From Streptomyces alanosinicus (GTDB lineage: Bacteria; Actinomycetota; Actinomycetes; Streptomycetales; Streptomycetaceae): a stretch of 64,000 nt of DNA. The position numbers and the translations under genes were made by a program. The stretch's first letter is position 1. Every line of letters starts with the position of its first letter. Positions 31,195-39,780 of this stretch are shown here, piece after piece. The notes beneath the pieces are model-generated. The model was not told the origin of the DNA and did no database searches. It saw only the letters and a list, made by a program, of their open reading frames with translations. The stretch spans positions 186,001-250,000 of the forward strand of contig NZ_BMVG01000006.1 in the NCBI RefSeq assembly GCF_014650595.1, read 5' to 3'.

Positions 31195-32580
31195 CTAGCG
31201 GATACCCCGCCATCCCTCCGGATCCACCCCACCGGGGACTGCGGCCTCGGGGTCGTACGGCTGCCGGGTGAACACGAACGAACCGAGGTCGAGGTGGCTC
31301 ACGGCGCCGTCCGGGCGTCGTACGGGCCGCAGCAACTCCCCGGCGAAGTAGCCCTCCAGGCCGGTCCAGGTGCCGTCACCGTTGGAGCGCAAGCGGGACC
31401 GCCGGCCGGCGCCGGTCAGCGGACCGAGCGCGAGAAGCCCGTCTGCGGTCACCCGAAGGCCGAATGCGTTGGTTCCCCAGTACCACGGCCCCGCCAGCTC
31501 CAGGACCTCAGGATCGACTTCGCTCAGCGGCCGCCAGGGCTCCGGGATCCGTGGTTCCGCCTCGGCGACGATCCGCACGAGGTCGGCACCCACCGCTCCC
31601 AGCAGCGGCCCACTGGTGCAGTTGGCCAGCACCACCGCCGCCACATCGTCTTCCACGCTGATGGTGAGATTCGCCAGGAAACCCGGCAGCGAACCTGAGT
31701 GCCCGACCAGGAGCCGGTCGCCCCGGCGCTGGATCTGCAGACCGAGGCCGTAGGTGACCCCGTCCAGTACATCCGCCGCCTCTGCCGGCGCCGCCGGCGT
31801 ACGCATCTCCCGGACCGACTCCGCGCTCAGTACCCGCTCGTCCCCCGCTGCGAGAAACGCCGCGAACCGCGCCAGGTCCCCTGTGGTCGACCACAGCTGG
31901 CCGGCCGGCGCCATCCTGCCCAGGTCCTCCAGCGGCTCCGGCAGCATCGCGTCCGCCCATGGATGCACGGCCCATCCACCCGCGTGCGGGGCCTGCGGCT
32001 GCGCGCTCGTGCGGTGCAGGCTGAGCGGCTCAAGGATCTCGCGGTTCAGTACCTCCTCCCAGGGAGCGCCGCGCAACTCCTCCACCAGCGCGCCGAGCAC
32101 GGTGTAGCCAGGGTTGGAGTAGTGGTGCCGTCGGCCGACGGGGTGCAACAGGGGCTGCTCGCCGAGCACATCGCTCAATTCGGGGCGGAGGGTGCCAGGA
32201 GTCCGCTCCCACCAGGGCGCGGGCGACTCGGCCGCCAGGCCTGCGGTGTGCGCGAGCAGTTCGGCGATCGTCGCCTCGCCCACGCCGGTACCCGGAAGAT
32301 GCTTCTCCAACGGGTCGCCGAGGTCGAGCAGCCCCTCGTCGCGCAGCCGCATCACGAGGACGGCGGTGAAGGTCTTGGTGATGGACCCGATCCGGTACTG
32401 CACACTCTCGTCCGGCCCATGCCCGTCCACCGAGGTCCGCGCCCCGTGCCACACGGTTCGCCCACCCCGCACGACGGCCGCGACCAGCGACGGCGCCCGC
32501 CCTTCGGCCTGTGCGACGGCGATCCGGTGCAGCAGTGTTCGCCGAGTGGTGGGGAGCAGCTCTTCCTGAGGTGTCGTCAT
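31195..32580 (-). CDS. Serine hydrolase of the beta-lactamase/esterase fold (PF00144)
   Basis: The protein has 461 residues. The class C-like SXXK motif is SITK in RIGSITKTFTAVLVMRL, the second motif is YSNPGY (YXN) and the third is GHSGSLPGF (HSG in place of KTG). The C-terminal 140 residues form an extra beta-rich domain. No signal peptide is visible, so a cytosolic esterase or D-amino peptidase is more likely than a secreted beta-lactamase. It lies downstream of dnaB on the same strand. Confidence 0.85.
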   Translation of the reverse strand: MTTPQEELLPTTRRTLLHRIAVAQAEGRAPSLVAAVVRGGRTVWHGARTSVDGHGPDESVQYRIGSITKTFTAVLVMRLRDEGLLDLGDPLEKHLPGTGVGEATIAELLAHTAGLAAESPAPWWERTPGTLRPELSDVLGEQPLLHPVGRRHHYSNPGYTVLGALVEELRGAPWEEVLNREILEPLSLHRTSAQPQAPHAGGWAVHPWADAMLPEPLEDLGRMAPAGQLWSTTGDLARFAAFLAAGDERVLSAESVREMRTPAAPAEAADVLDGVTYGLGLQIQRRGDRLLVGHSGSLPGFLANLTISVEDDVAAVVLANCTSGPLLGAVGADLVRIVAEAEPRIPEPWRPLSEVDPEVLELAGPWYWGTNAFGLRVTADGLLALGPLTGAGRRSRLRSNGDGTWTGLEGYFAGELLRPVRRPDGAVSHLDLGSFVFTRQPYDPEAAVPGGVDPEGWRGIR

Positions 32581-32646
32581 GGCCCCAGTCCACCTGGTCG
32601 AACGGCGGTGGTCGAGTTCATTTCACGGACGCCGTTCGGTGACCGA

Positions 32647-34125
32647 TCAGGTCTGGGCCATGTCCACGAAGCGGGAGTAGTGGCCCTGGAAGGCGACCGT
32701 GATCGTGGCGGTGGGGCCGTTTCGGTGCTTGGCCACGATCAGGTCGGCCTCGCCCGCGCGCGGGGACTCCTTCTCGTACGCGTCCTCGCGGTGCAGCAGG
32801 ATGACCATGTCGGCGTCCTGCTCGATGGAGCCGGACTCACGCAGGTCGGAGACCATGGGCTTCTTGTCCGTGCGCTGCTCGGGACCACGGTTGAGCTGGG
32901 AGAGCGCGATGACGGGGATCTCCAGCTCCTTGGCGAGCAGCTTGAGGTTACGGGACATGTCCGAGACCTCCTGCTGACGGCTCTCGGCGCGCTTGGAGCC
33001 GCCGGACTGCATCAGCTGGAGATAGTCGATCACGACCAGCTTCAGGTCGTTGCGCTGCTTCAGGCGGCGGCACTTGGCGCGGATCTCCATCATCGACAGA
33101 TTGGGGGAGTCGTCGATGTAGAGCGGTGCGGCCGATACGTCCGGCATACGGCGGGCGAGCCGGGTCCAGTCCTCGTCGGTCATCGTGCCGGACCGCATGT
33201 GATGCAGGGCGACCCTGGCCTCGGCGGACAGCAGGCGCATCGCGATCTCGTTGCGGCCCATCTCCAGTGAGAAGATGACGCTGGGAAGGTTGTTCTTGAT
33301 CGAGGCGGCCCGGGCGAAGTCCAGGGCGAGCGTCGACTTACCCATGGCGGGGCGGGCGGCGATGACGATCATCTGACCCGGATGCAGGCCGTTCGTCAGG
33401 GAGTCGAAGTCGGTGAAGCCGGTCGGAACACCGGTCATCTCTCCGCTGCGCGACCCGATCGCCTCGATCTCGTCGAGGGCCCCTTCCATGATGTCGCCGA
33501 GCGGCAGATAGTCCTCGCTGGTGCGCTGCTCGGTGACGGCGTAGATCTCGGCCTGAGCGCTGTTGACGATCTCGTCCACATCGCCGTCGGCCGCGTATCC
33601 CATCTGTGTGATGCGTGTACCCGCTTCGACCAGGCGGCGCAGTACCGCCCGTTCATGAACGATCTCCGCGTAGTACTCGGCGTTGGCCGCCGTCGGCACG
33701 GTCTGGACGAGGCTGTGGAGATATGCGGCCCCACCGACCTTGTTGATCTCGCCGCGCTTGGTGAGTTCCGCGGCGATGGTGATCGGGTCGGCCGGCTCGC
33801 CCTTGGCATAGACGTCCAGGATCGCCTGGTAGATCGTCTCGTGCGCGGGCTTGTAGAAGTCGAGGCCCTTGAGGATCTCGACGACGTCGGCGATGGCGTC
33901 CTTGGAGAGCAGCATGCCGCCCAGGACCGACTGCTCGGCGTCCAGGTCCTGCGGTGGCACCCGTTCGAAGGAGGAGCCCCCTTCGTCCCAGGAGGCGTTC
34001 TCCCGGCCCCGGTCGTGCTGTTCGCCACGACCCCGGCCCCCGTCACCCCGTCGACGGGAGGCAGGCAGACGATCACCGGGCCCGGCTTCGGCCCACGGAT
34101 CGTCCAAGGGCTCGGAAATGCTCAC
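32647..34125 (-). CDS. dnaB: Replicative DNA helicase
   Basis: This 492-residue hexameric 5'-3' helicase belongs to the replication fork. The N-terminal domain begins PPQDLDAEQSVLGGMLLSKDA. The RecA-like domain has Walker A ARPAMGKST (about 257), LVVIDYLQLM (Walker B) and the C-terminal SGSIEQDADMVILLHRED. The first 50 residues are a charged, disordered extension typical of Streptomyces. There is no intein. GTG 34125 is supported by GGAGGAGGT. Its upstream region is the DnaA-box-rich gap. Confidence 0.97.
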   Translation of the reverse strand: MSISEPLDDPWAEAGPGDRLPASRRRGDGGRGRGEQHDRGRENASWDEGGSSFERVPPQDLDAEQSVLGGMLLSKDAIADVVEILKGLDFYKPAHETIYQAILDVYAKGEPADPITIAAELTKRGEINKVGGAAYLHSLVQTVPTAANAEYYAEIVHERAVLRRLVEAGTRITQMGYAADGDVDEIVNSAQAEIYAVTEQRTSEDYLPLGDIMEGALDEIEAIGSRSGEMTGVPTGFTDFDSLTNGLHPGQMIVIAARPAMGKSTLALDFARAASIKNNLPSVIFSLEMGRNEIAMRLLSAEARVALHHMRSGTMTDEDWTRLARRMPDVSAAPLYIDDSPNLSMMEIRAKCRRLKQRNDLKLVVIDYLQLMQSGGSKRAESRQQEVSDMSRNLKLLAKELEIPVIALSQLNRGPEQRTDKKPMVSDLRESGSIEQDADMVILLHREDAYEKESPRAGEADLIVAKHRNGPTATITVAFQGHYSRFVDMAQT

Positions 34126-34606
34126 CGAGTCACCTCCTCCCGTCCGCACGGCGGACCTCGCCGTGTCCTCTTTTGTACGGCACGACACTGACAACTGAGA
34201 GGCCCAACTCCGGTTCCGGCGCATCGGTTCTGTGACGATTCCAGGGCCAGGGAAAAGGCGCTTCCCAGGCCGAGGGAAGGAGCGGGCGCCGGACCACGGT
34301 AGGCCTGTCGGCACCGTCAGCCAATCTGGTTATCCACAGGCCATGTGGACGACGGCCCGGATGCTGTGGAGAACTCGCCTAAACCTGTGCACGACTCGGT
34401 GGACAGTGCTGTGAACAAGCCCTCGATCCAACCAGTCAGACCCATCTGACCTGCATGTTTACCATCCACCGGCTGTGCAGAAGAAAAACTTCCCCGACAG
34501 GACAAAGATCGCTTCGAACGGTGCGCGAGAGGACACAGCCCGAGAGACAAAGTAAGGGTCATTCACCGCTTGCATCGCTTACCTGTGGACGATTAGATTA
34601 GCGCCC
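34126..34606. promoter_or_regulatory. 481-bp gap between dnaB and a MATE gene with clustered DnaA-box-like sites
   Basis: No gene is seen. 9-mers matching or close to the DnaA box lie at 34330-34338 (TTATCCACA), 34344-34352 and 34584-34592 (TCGTCCACA, reverse), 34365-34373 (TTCTCCACA, reverse), 34386-34394 (TCGTGCACA, reverse) and 34410-34418 (TTGTTCACA, reverse). The AT-rich stretch 34430-34600 includes GATTAGATTAG just before the MATE ATG and may be its promoter. The Streptomyces DnaA box consensus is TTGTCCACA. Confidence 0.6.
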
Positions 34607-35944
34607 ATGACACAGGCTCTCGCGATACCCAAGGCCACCCGCCGGCGGCACGACAGAGAGATCGTCGCGCTGGCCGTCCCGGCCTTCGGCGCGCTTGTCG
34701 CCGAGCCTCTCTTCGTCATGGCCGACAGTGCCATCATCGGCCACCTCGGGACCGCTCAGCTCGCCGGCCTCGGCATCGCCTCCGCCCTCCTCACCACCGC
34801 GGTGAGTGTCTTCGTCTTCCTCGCCTACGCCACCACCGCCGCCGTGGCCCGACGCGTCGGAGCCGGCCATCTGCAAGCGGCCATTCGCCAGGGCATGGAC
34901 GGTATCTGGCTGGCACTGCTCCTCGGCATCGGCGTGATCGCCGTCGTCCTTCCACTGGCCCCCGGCATCGTGGACCTCTTCGGCGCCTCCGCGACCGCGG
35001 CCCCTTACGCCACGACGTATCTGCGGATCTCCGCGTTGGGCATCCCGGCCATGCTCATGGTCCTCGCCGCGACGGGAGTGCTCCGCGGACTGCAGGACAC
35101 CAGGACGCCGCTCTACGTCGCCATAGGAGGCTTCGTCGCCAACGGCGCCCTCAATGCGGGACTCGTCTACGGCGCCGGACTCGGCATCGCCGGCTCGGCC
35201 TGGGGCACGGTCATCGCGCAGTGCGGCATGGCTGCCGTCTATCTGACCGTCGTCGTACGCGGGGCCCGTCGGCACGGAGCTTCCCTCCGCCCGGACGCCG
35301 CCGGCATCCGGGCCTCGGCGCAGGCAGGCGTTCCGCTCCTGGTCCGCACCCTGTCACTGCGGGCGATCCTGATGATCGCCACGGCAGTCGCAGCACGGAT
35401 GGGCGACGCCGATATCGCCGCTCACCAGATCATCCTGTCCCTGTGGAGCCTGCTCGCCTTCGCACTCGACGCGATAGCGATCGCGGGACAGGCCATCATC
35501 GGCCGCTATCTCGGCGCAAACGACACCCAGGGTGCCCGTGAGGCCTGTCGCCGCATGGTCCAGTGGGGCATCGCGACCGGTGTGCTCCTCGGGCTGCTCG
35601 TCGTGGCCGCCCGGCCGCTCTTCCTTCCACTGTTCACAAGTGACTCCATGGTCAAGGACGCCGCCGTGCCCGCACTGCTGATGGTGGCGCTCTCACAGCC
35701 CGTCTGCGGCATCGTCTTCGTGCTCGACGGAGTCCTGATGGGCGCCGGCGACGGACCGTATCTGGCCGGGGCCATGGTCGTCACCCTCACGGTGTTCGCC
35801 CCGGTCGCCCTGCTCGTGCCCACGCTCGGCGGTGGGCTGACCGCACTGTGGGCCACGATGACACTGATGATGACCATCCGCATGCTCACCCTGTGGCTGC
35901 GCACCCGCTCGGGCCGCTGGATCGTCACCGGTGCCACCCGCTGA
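34607..35944 (+). CDS. MATE-family efflux transporter (DinF type)
   Basis: This 445-residue protein of twelve helices exports cationic or lipid-linked compounds using a cation gradient. The N-terminal half starts REIVALAVPAFGALVAEPLFVMADSAIIGHLG, the MATE core; the second half has LLVRTLSLRAILMIAT, and LDAIAIAGQAIIGRYLGA resembles the DinF signature. ATG 34607 has no good Shine-Dalgarno and is likely leaderless. It ends near a parS and a strong bidirectional terminator. Confidence 0.9.
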   Translation: MTQALAIPKATRRRHDREIVALAVPAFGALVAEPLFVMADSAIIGHLGTAQLAGLGIASALLTTAVSVFVFLAYATTAAVARRVGAGHLQAAIRQGMDGIWLALLLGIGVIAVVLPLAPGIVDLFGASATAAPYATTYLRISALGIPAMLMVLAATGVLRGLQDTRTPLYVAIGGFVANGALNAGLVYGAGLGIAGSAWGTVIAQCGMAAVYLTVVVRGARRHGASLRPDAAGIRASAQAGVPLLVRTLSLRAILMIATAVAARMGDADIAAHQIILSLWSLLAFALDAIAIAGQAIIGRYLGANDTQGAREACRRMVQWGIATGVLLGLLVVAARPLFLPLFTSDSMVKDAAVPALLMVALSQPVCGIVFVLDGVLMGAGDGPYLAGAMVVTLTVFAPVALLVPTLGGGLTALWATMTLMMTIRMLTLWLRTRSGRWIVTGATR

Positions 35945-35953
35945 CGCGGAGCC

Positions 35954-35967
35954 GTTTCACGTGAAAC
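35954..35967. promoter_or_regulatory. parS: parS site after the MATE gene
   Basis: A perfect GTTTCACGTGAAAC lies ten bases after the MATE stop codon and upstream of the terminator. Confidence 0.92.
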
Positions 35968-35992
35968 ATGCGCCGGTGGCCACTTCGGCCAT

Positions 35993-36034
35993 GTGAAAGG
36001 GGCCGCACCCTCGCGAGGGTGCGGCCCCTTTCAC
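35993..36034. terminator. 42-bp perfect palindrome ending MATE and rplI transcription
   Basis: The arms GTGAAAGGGGCCGCACCCTCG + CGAGGGTGCGGCCCCTTTCAC are perfectly symmetrical with no loop, with AAA/TTT near the ends. It lies between converging MATE and ribosomal-protein operon and is a bidirectional terminator. Confidence 0.92.
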
Positions 36035-36066
36035 TGGCTCAAACGAGCACAGCGATCACGCGGCGA

Positions 36067-36513
36067 TCAGGCCGCGATGACCTCGATGTTGACCTTGGCG
36101 GCAACCTCGGGGTGCAGACGCACGGACGTCTCGTGGGCGCCCAGCGTCTTGATCGGGGAAGACAGCTCGATACGACGCTTGTCCACCTCGGGGCCACCGG
36201 AAGCCTTGATCGCGGAGGCGATGTCGGCCGGGGTGACGGAACCGAAGAGACGACCGGCGTCGCCGGAGCGGACGGCCAGACGGACCTTCACGCCCTCAAG
36301 CTGGGCCTTGATCTGGTTGGCCTGCTCGATGGTCTGGATCTCGTGGATCTTGCGAGCACGACGGATCTGCTCGACGTCCTTCTCGCCACCCTTGGTCCAG
36401 CGGATAGCGAACTTCCGCGGGATCAGGTAGTTGCGAGCGTAACCGTCCTTGACGTCGACGACGTCGCCCGCGGCGCCGAGGCCGGAGACCTCGTGGGTGA
36501 GGATGATCTTCAT
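36067..36513 (-). CDS. rplI: 50S ribosomal protein L9
   Basis: The 148 residues of L9 begin MKIILTHEVSGLGAAGDVVDVKDGYARNYLIP, the N-terminal rRNA-binding domain. The long connecting helix and a C-terminal domain with SVTPADIASAI follow. It is the last gene of rpsF-ssb-rpsR-rplI and lies 18 bp after rpsR. Confidence 0.98.
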   Translation of the reverse strand: MKIILTHEVSGLGAAGDVVDVKDGYARNYLIPRKFAIRWTKGGEKDVEQIRRARKIHEIQTIEQANQIKAQLEGVKVRLAVRSGDAGRLFGSVTPADIASAIKASGGPEVDKRRIELSSPIKTLGAHETSVRLHPEVAAKVNIEVIAA

Positions 36514-36531
36514 GTGTCGGTCACCCTTCCC

Positions 36532-36768
36532 TTATCGCGCGGTGGAGGTGTAGGGCAGCAGCGCCATCTCACGGCTGTTCTTGACGGCCGTGGCGACGTC
36601 ACGCTGGTGCTGCGTGCAGTTGCCGGTCACGCGACGGGCACGGATCTTGCCGCGGTCGGAAATGAACTTCCGCAGCATGTTCGTGTCCTTGTAGTCCACG
36701 TACGTGACCTTGTCCTTGCAGAAAGCGCAGACCTTCTTCTTAGGCTTGCGCACAGGCGGCTTCGCCAT
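36532..36768 (-). CDS. rpsR: 30S ribosomal protein S18, cysteine-containing (zinc) form
   Basis: The 78-residue S18 has CAFCKDK and a third Cys in TGNCTQHQ, so it is of the zinc-binding (C+) type. Streptomyces often carry a second, zinc-free S18 under Zur control elsewhere; this one is the housekeeping copy in the ssb operon. ATG is preceded by GGAGAAACACC. Confidence 0.97.
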   Translation of the reverse strand: MAKPPVRKPKKKVCAFCKDKVTYVDYKDTNMLRKFISDRGKIRARRVTGNCTQHQRDVATAVKNSREMALLPYTSTAR

Positions 36769-36846
36769 GGTGTTTCTCCTGTGTGATCAAGAAGTTTGGG
36801 TACGACCCGCCCTCGACCGCAGGCCCGGATCACCGGGCCCGAAGGC

Positions 36847-37437
36847 CTAGAAGGGGGGCTCGTCCGAGTAGCCGCCACCGCCGCCGCCGGAGTTTCCACC
36901 CCAGCCGCCGCCACCGCCGCCGCCCTGGTTGCCACCGGCCGGAGCACCGGTCGCCCACGGGTCGTCGGCAGGAGCGCCGCCACCCTGCTGGCCGCCACCG
37001 GAGTTTCCACCCCAGCCGCCGCCCTGCTGGCCGCCACCGCCGCCGTAACCGCCCTGGCCACCGCGCGCGCCACCGGCGGTCTTGGTGACCTTGGCCGTGG
37101 CGTTGCGCAGGCTGGGGCCGACTTCCTCGACGTCCAGCTCGTAGACCGTGCGCTTGACGCCCTCACGGTCCTCGTAGGACCGCTGCTTCAGCCGGCCCTG
37201 CACGATGACGCGCATGCCTCGCTGGAGCGACTCGGCGACGTTCTCCGCCGCCTGACGCCAGACCGAGCAGGTCAGGAAGAGGCTCTCGCCGTCCTTCCAC
37301 TCGTTGGTCTGGCGGTCGAAGGTGCGGGGAGTGGACGCGACGCGGAACTTCGCGACTGCCGCACCGGACGGGGTGAAGCGCAGCTCGGGGTCGTCGACAA
37401 GATTGCCGATGACCGTGATGACGGTCTCGCCTGCCAT
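36847..37437 (-). CDS. ssb: Single-stranded DNA-binding protein
   Basis: The 196-residue protein has an OB fold at residues 1-110 (GNLVDDPELRFTPSGAAVAKFRVAS), a Gly/Gln/Trp/Asn-rich linker and the acidic tip YSDEPPF that binds partner proteins. The linker repeats GGGGGGWGGNSGGG twice; in DNA the word CCGGAGTTTCCACCCCAGCC recurs at about 36889 and 37000. It protects ssDNA during replication and lies between rpsF and rpsR, as in most bacteria. Confidence 0.97.
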   Translation of the reverse strand: MAGETVITVIGNLVDDPELRFTPSGAAVAKFRVASTPRTFDRQTNEWKDGESLFLTCSVWRQAAENVAESLQRGMRVIVQGRLKQRSYEDREGVKRTVYELDVEEVGPSLRNATAKVTKTAGGARGGQGGYGGGGGQQGGGWGGNSGGGQQGGGAPADDPWATGAPAGGNQGGGGGGGWGGNSGGGGGGYSDEPPF

Positions 37438-37516
37438 GGGGGAACCTCTCGGCGGGTTTGCTGCTCTGGCTGCTTGGTTGCTACTCGAATCCCGAGATCA
37501 GCTGAGCGGGAAATAC

Positions 37517-37807
37517 TCAGTGGGTCTCGGGGCGGAGGACCTTGGTCCGGAGGACCGACTCGTTCAGGTTCATCTGGCGGTCGAGCTCCTTCACGACCGC
37601 AGGCTCGGCCTGCAGGTCGATGACCGAGTAGATGCCCTCGGGCTTCTTCTTGATCTCGTACGCGAGACGACGACGGCCCCAGGTGTCGACCTTCTCCACC
37701 TTGCCGTTGCCCTCACGGACGACGGCGAGGAAGTTCTCGATCAGGGGGGCGACAGCGCGCTCCTCCAGATCGGGGTCGAGGATGACCATCACCTCGTAGT
37801 GACGCAT
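37517..37807 (-). CDS. rpsF: 30S ribosomal protein S6
   Basis: The 96 residues begin MRHYEVMVILDPDLEERAV, and WGRRRLAYEIKKKPEGIYSVIDLQA is the S6 core that contacts S18. AAAGGAGGTGGG precedes the ATG at 37807. The frame is open to 37954 but no start there is supported. It is the first gene of the operon; the 272-bp gap before the divergent gene at 38080 must hold its promoter. Confidence 0.98.
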   Translation of the reverse strand: MRHYEVMVILDPDLEERAVAPLIENFLAVVREGNGKVEKVDTWGRRRLAYEIKKKPEGIYSVIDLQAEPAVVKELDRQMNLNESVLRTKVLRPETH

Positions 37808-38079
37808 GTGGAACCCACCTCCTTTGGACTCAGCGGCCACGGTCGTTCCGTGGCAGGAGGGTTGTGATGCGTCCGCAACGGTATCGGCCACCACTGACAA
37901 TGGGGGCTCCCTGAGGGTTCCCGCAGTGTTACCTGGGCAGGCTTGAGCAGACACCGGTGCAGACGGTACAGACTACCCGCACACCCGCTTCCGGTTGAAA
38001 TCCGGCCGTGAAGGCCGCCAATCTGTACACGACGGGTGTGCGCGGCGCTACGATGCGCCGCTTTCCGTAGGAGGTGCCC

Positions 38080-38397
38080 ATGGCACAGGCATTGCATCCC
38101 AACACCGCCGGTTCCCTCTTCGCCACGGACGGCAAGCCCCATCCGCTCCAGGACAGCCTGATGGCGGCCACGTTCGTCCTCGGCGTGCTGTCCTTCATCA
38201 CGTCCTTCTTCCACAGCCTCCATCTGCTGACCTCGTGGACAGGCCTGGTGGGCCTCGGCGTCGGCATCTACGGACAGTGGATCTCGGTGACCACGCGACA
38301 GCGCTTCGTGCTGATCCTGGGTCTCGGCGCCGCTGGGGTCGGTTTCCTGATCGGCATGGCGCACGGCGGACTGTTCGGCGGAGTCATCAGCAGCTGA
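38080..38397 (+). CDS. Small membrane protein of unknown function
   Basis: The 105-residue protein has a polar start (MAQALHPNTAGSLFATDGKPHPLQD) and three hydrophobic helices: SLMAATFVLGVLSFITSFFHSL, WTGLVGLGVGIYGQWISVT and FVLILGLGAAGVGFLIGMAHGG. TAGGAGGTGCCC gives a strong ribosome site. It is conserved in position beside rpsF in Streptomyces as I recall; no function is known. A hairpin follows. Confidence 0.8.
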   Translation: MAQALHPNTAGSLFATDGKPHPLQDSLMAATFVLGVLSFITSFFHSLHLLTSWTGLVGLGVGIYGQWISVTTRQRFVLILGLGAAGVGFLIGMAHGGLFGGVISS

Positions 38398-38444
38398 CCC
38401 CCCGGACGGCGTCCGCCGGACGTCGTTTCGCACCCCACGAGCCG

Positions 38445-38467
38445 CCCCGGCCGCCCGTCGGCCGGGG
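38445..38467. terminator. Hairpin after the small membrane protein gene
   Basis: The arms CCCCGGCCG and CGGCCGGGG flank a five-base loop, 48 bp past the stop codon. Confidence 0.7.
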
Positions 38468-38575
38468 TCAAGGCCGTACGCCCAGTCGAGGCGCGCACAA
38501 GGCGCAGTAGGCTTCGGCGCGAGAGCCGGAGCCCCTGTACCCATGGGGACACACCAGCCCGAGGAGCGCCCCGAC

Positions 38576-39697
38576 ATGAGCCTGACCCTGAGGACCATCA
38601 GCCGCGAGCAACATCTGGCCTACATCCAGAGCCTGCCGTCGGCGAGCCACATGCAGGTCCCGGCCTGGGCCGATGTGAAGGCGGAGTGGCGTTCGGAGAG
38701 CCTCGGCTGGTTCGACGACCGCACCGGCGAACTGGTCGGTGCCGGCCTGGTCCTCTACCGCCAGCTGCCCAAGATCAAGCGCTACCTCGCCTATCTCCCC
38801 GAGGGCCCGGTCATCAACTGGTACGCGCCGAATCTGGACGACTGGATCCAGCCGATGCTGGCCCATCTGAAGCAGCAGGGCGCCTTCTCCGTGAAGATGG
38901 GCCCGCCGGTGATCATCCGGCGCTGGAACGCCGAGACCATCAAGAAGGGCATCCAGGACCAGGACGTCAAGCGCCTGCGCGACCTGGAGGCCGACTTCAT
39001 CGAGCCGCGCGCCTTCGAGGTGGCCGACAAGCTGCGCCGTATGGGCTGGCAGCAGGGCGAGGACGGCGGCGCCGGCTTCGGCGACGTCCAGCCCCGCTAC
39101 GTCTACCAGGTGCCGCTGGCGAACCGTTCCCTGGAAGAAGTCCACAAGAACTTCAACCAGCTGTGGCGGCGCAACATCAAGAAGGCCGAGAAGGCCGGCG
39201 TCGAGGTCGTCCAGGGCGGCTACCAGGACCTGGCCGAGTGGCAGCGGCTGTACGAGATCACAGCGGTGCGCGACCACTTCCGGCCCCGCCCGCTGTCGTA
39301 CTTCCAGCGCATGTGGTCGGCCCTCAACACCGAGGACCCGAACCGGATGCGGCTGTACTTCGCCCGCCACAACGGTGTGAACCTCTCCGCGGCGACCATG
39401 CTGATCGTCGGCGGCCACGTCTGGTACTCCTACGGCGCCTCCGACAACATCGGCCGGGAGGTCCGGCCCTCGAACGCGATGCAGTGGCGGATGCTGCGCG
39501 ACGCCTACGCGCTCGGCGCCACCGTCTACGACCTGCGCGGCATCTCCGACTCGCTGGACGAGACCGACCACCTCTTCGGCCTCATCCAGTTCAAGGTCGG
39601 CACCGGCGGGCAGGCTGCCGAGTACCTCGGTGAATGGGACTTCCCGCTGAACAAGCTGCTCCACAAGGCGCTCGACATCTACATGTCACGCCGCTGA
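38576..39697 (+). CDS. femX: FemX-type peptidyltransferase for the peptidoglycan cross-bridge
   Basis: This 373-residue FemABX-family protein uses aminoacyl-tRNA to add an amino acid (Gly in Streptomyces) to lipid II. The fold has two GNAT-like halves split by a coiled-coil part. NFNQLWRRNIKKAEKAGVEVVQG and VRDHFRPRPLSYFQRMWSAL are family core, and LFGLIQFKVGTGGQAAEYLGEWDFPLN is its usual C-terminus. ATG 38576 follows GAGGAGC. A racemase-fold gene lies 83 bp downstream on the same strand. Confidence 0.92.
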   Translation: MSLTLRTISREQHLAYIQSLPSASHMQVPAWADVKAEWRSESLGWFDDRTGELVGAGLVLYRQLPKIKRYLAYLPEGPVINWYAPNLDDWIQPMLAHLKQQGAFSVKMGPPVIIRRWNAETIKKGIQDQDVKRLRDLEADFIEPRAFEVADKLRRMGWQQGEDGGAGFGDVQPRYVYQVPLANRSLEEVHKNFNQLWRRNIKKAEKAGVEVVQGGYQDLAEWQRLYEITAVRDHFRPRPLSYFQRMWSALNTEDPNRMRLYFARHNGVNLSAATMLIVGGHVWYSYGASDNIGREVRPSNAMQWRMLRDAYALGATVYDLRGISDSLDETDHLFGLIQFKVGTGGQAAEYLGEWDFPLNKLLHKALDIYMSRR

Positions 39698-39780
39698 GCC
39701 ACGGGCGTTTGATTCCATAGGGTTCACAGCTTTCACCTCTCAGATACACCGCAGCCACGAGAAAGGTTCCGGGTCCGGCC

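Noticed and set aside
31195..32580. Secreted beta-lactamase conferring resistance
   Set aside because: It has the SITK and YSN motifs but HSG instead of KTG and no signal peptide, so a cytosolic esterase/peptidase relative is more likely.
34126..34606. The dnaB-MATE gap as oriC
   Set aside because: Streptomyces oriC lies between dnaA and dnaN, which are not here, and has more boxes; this is a smaller cluster.
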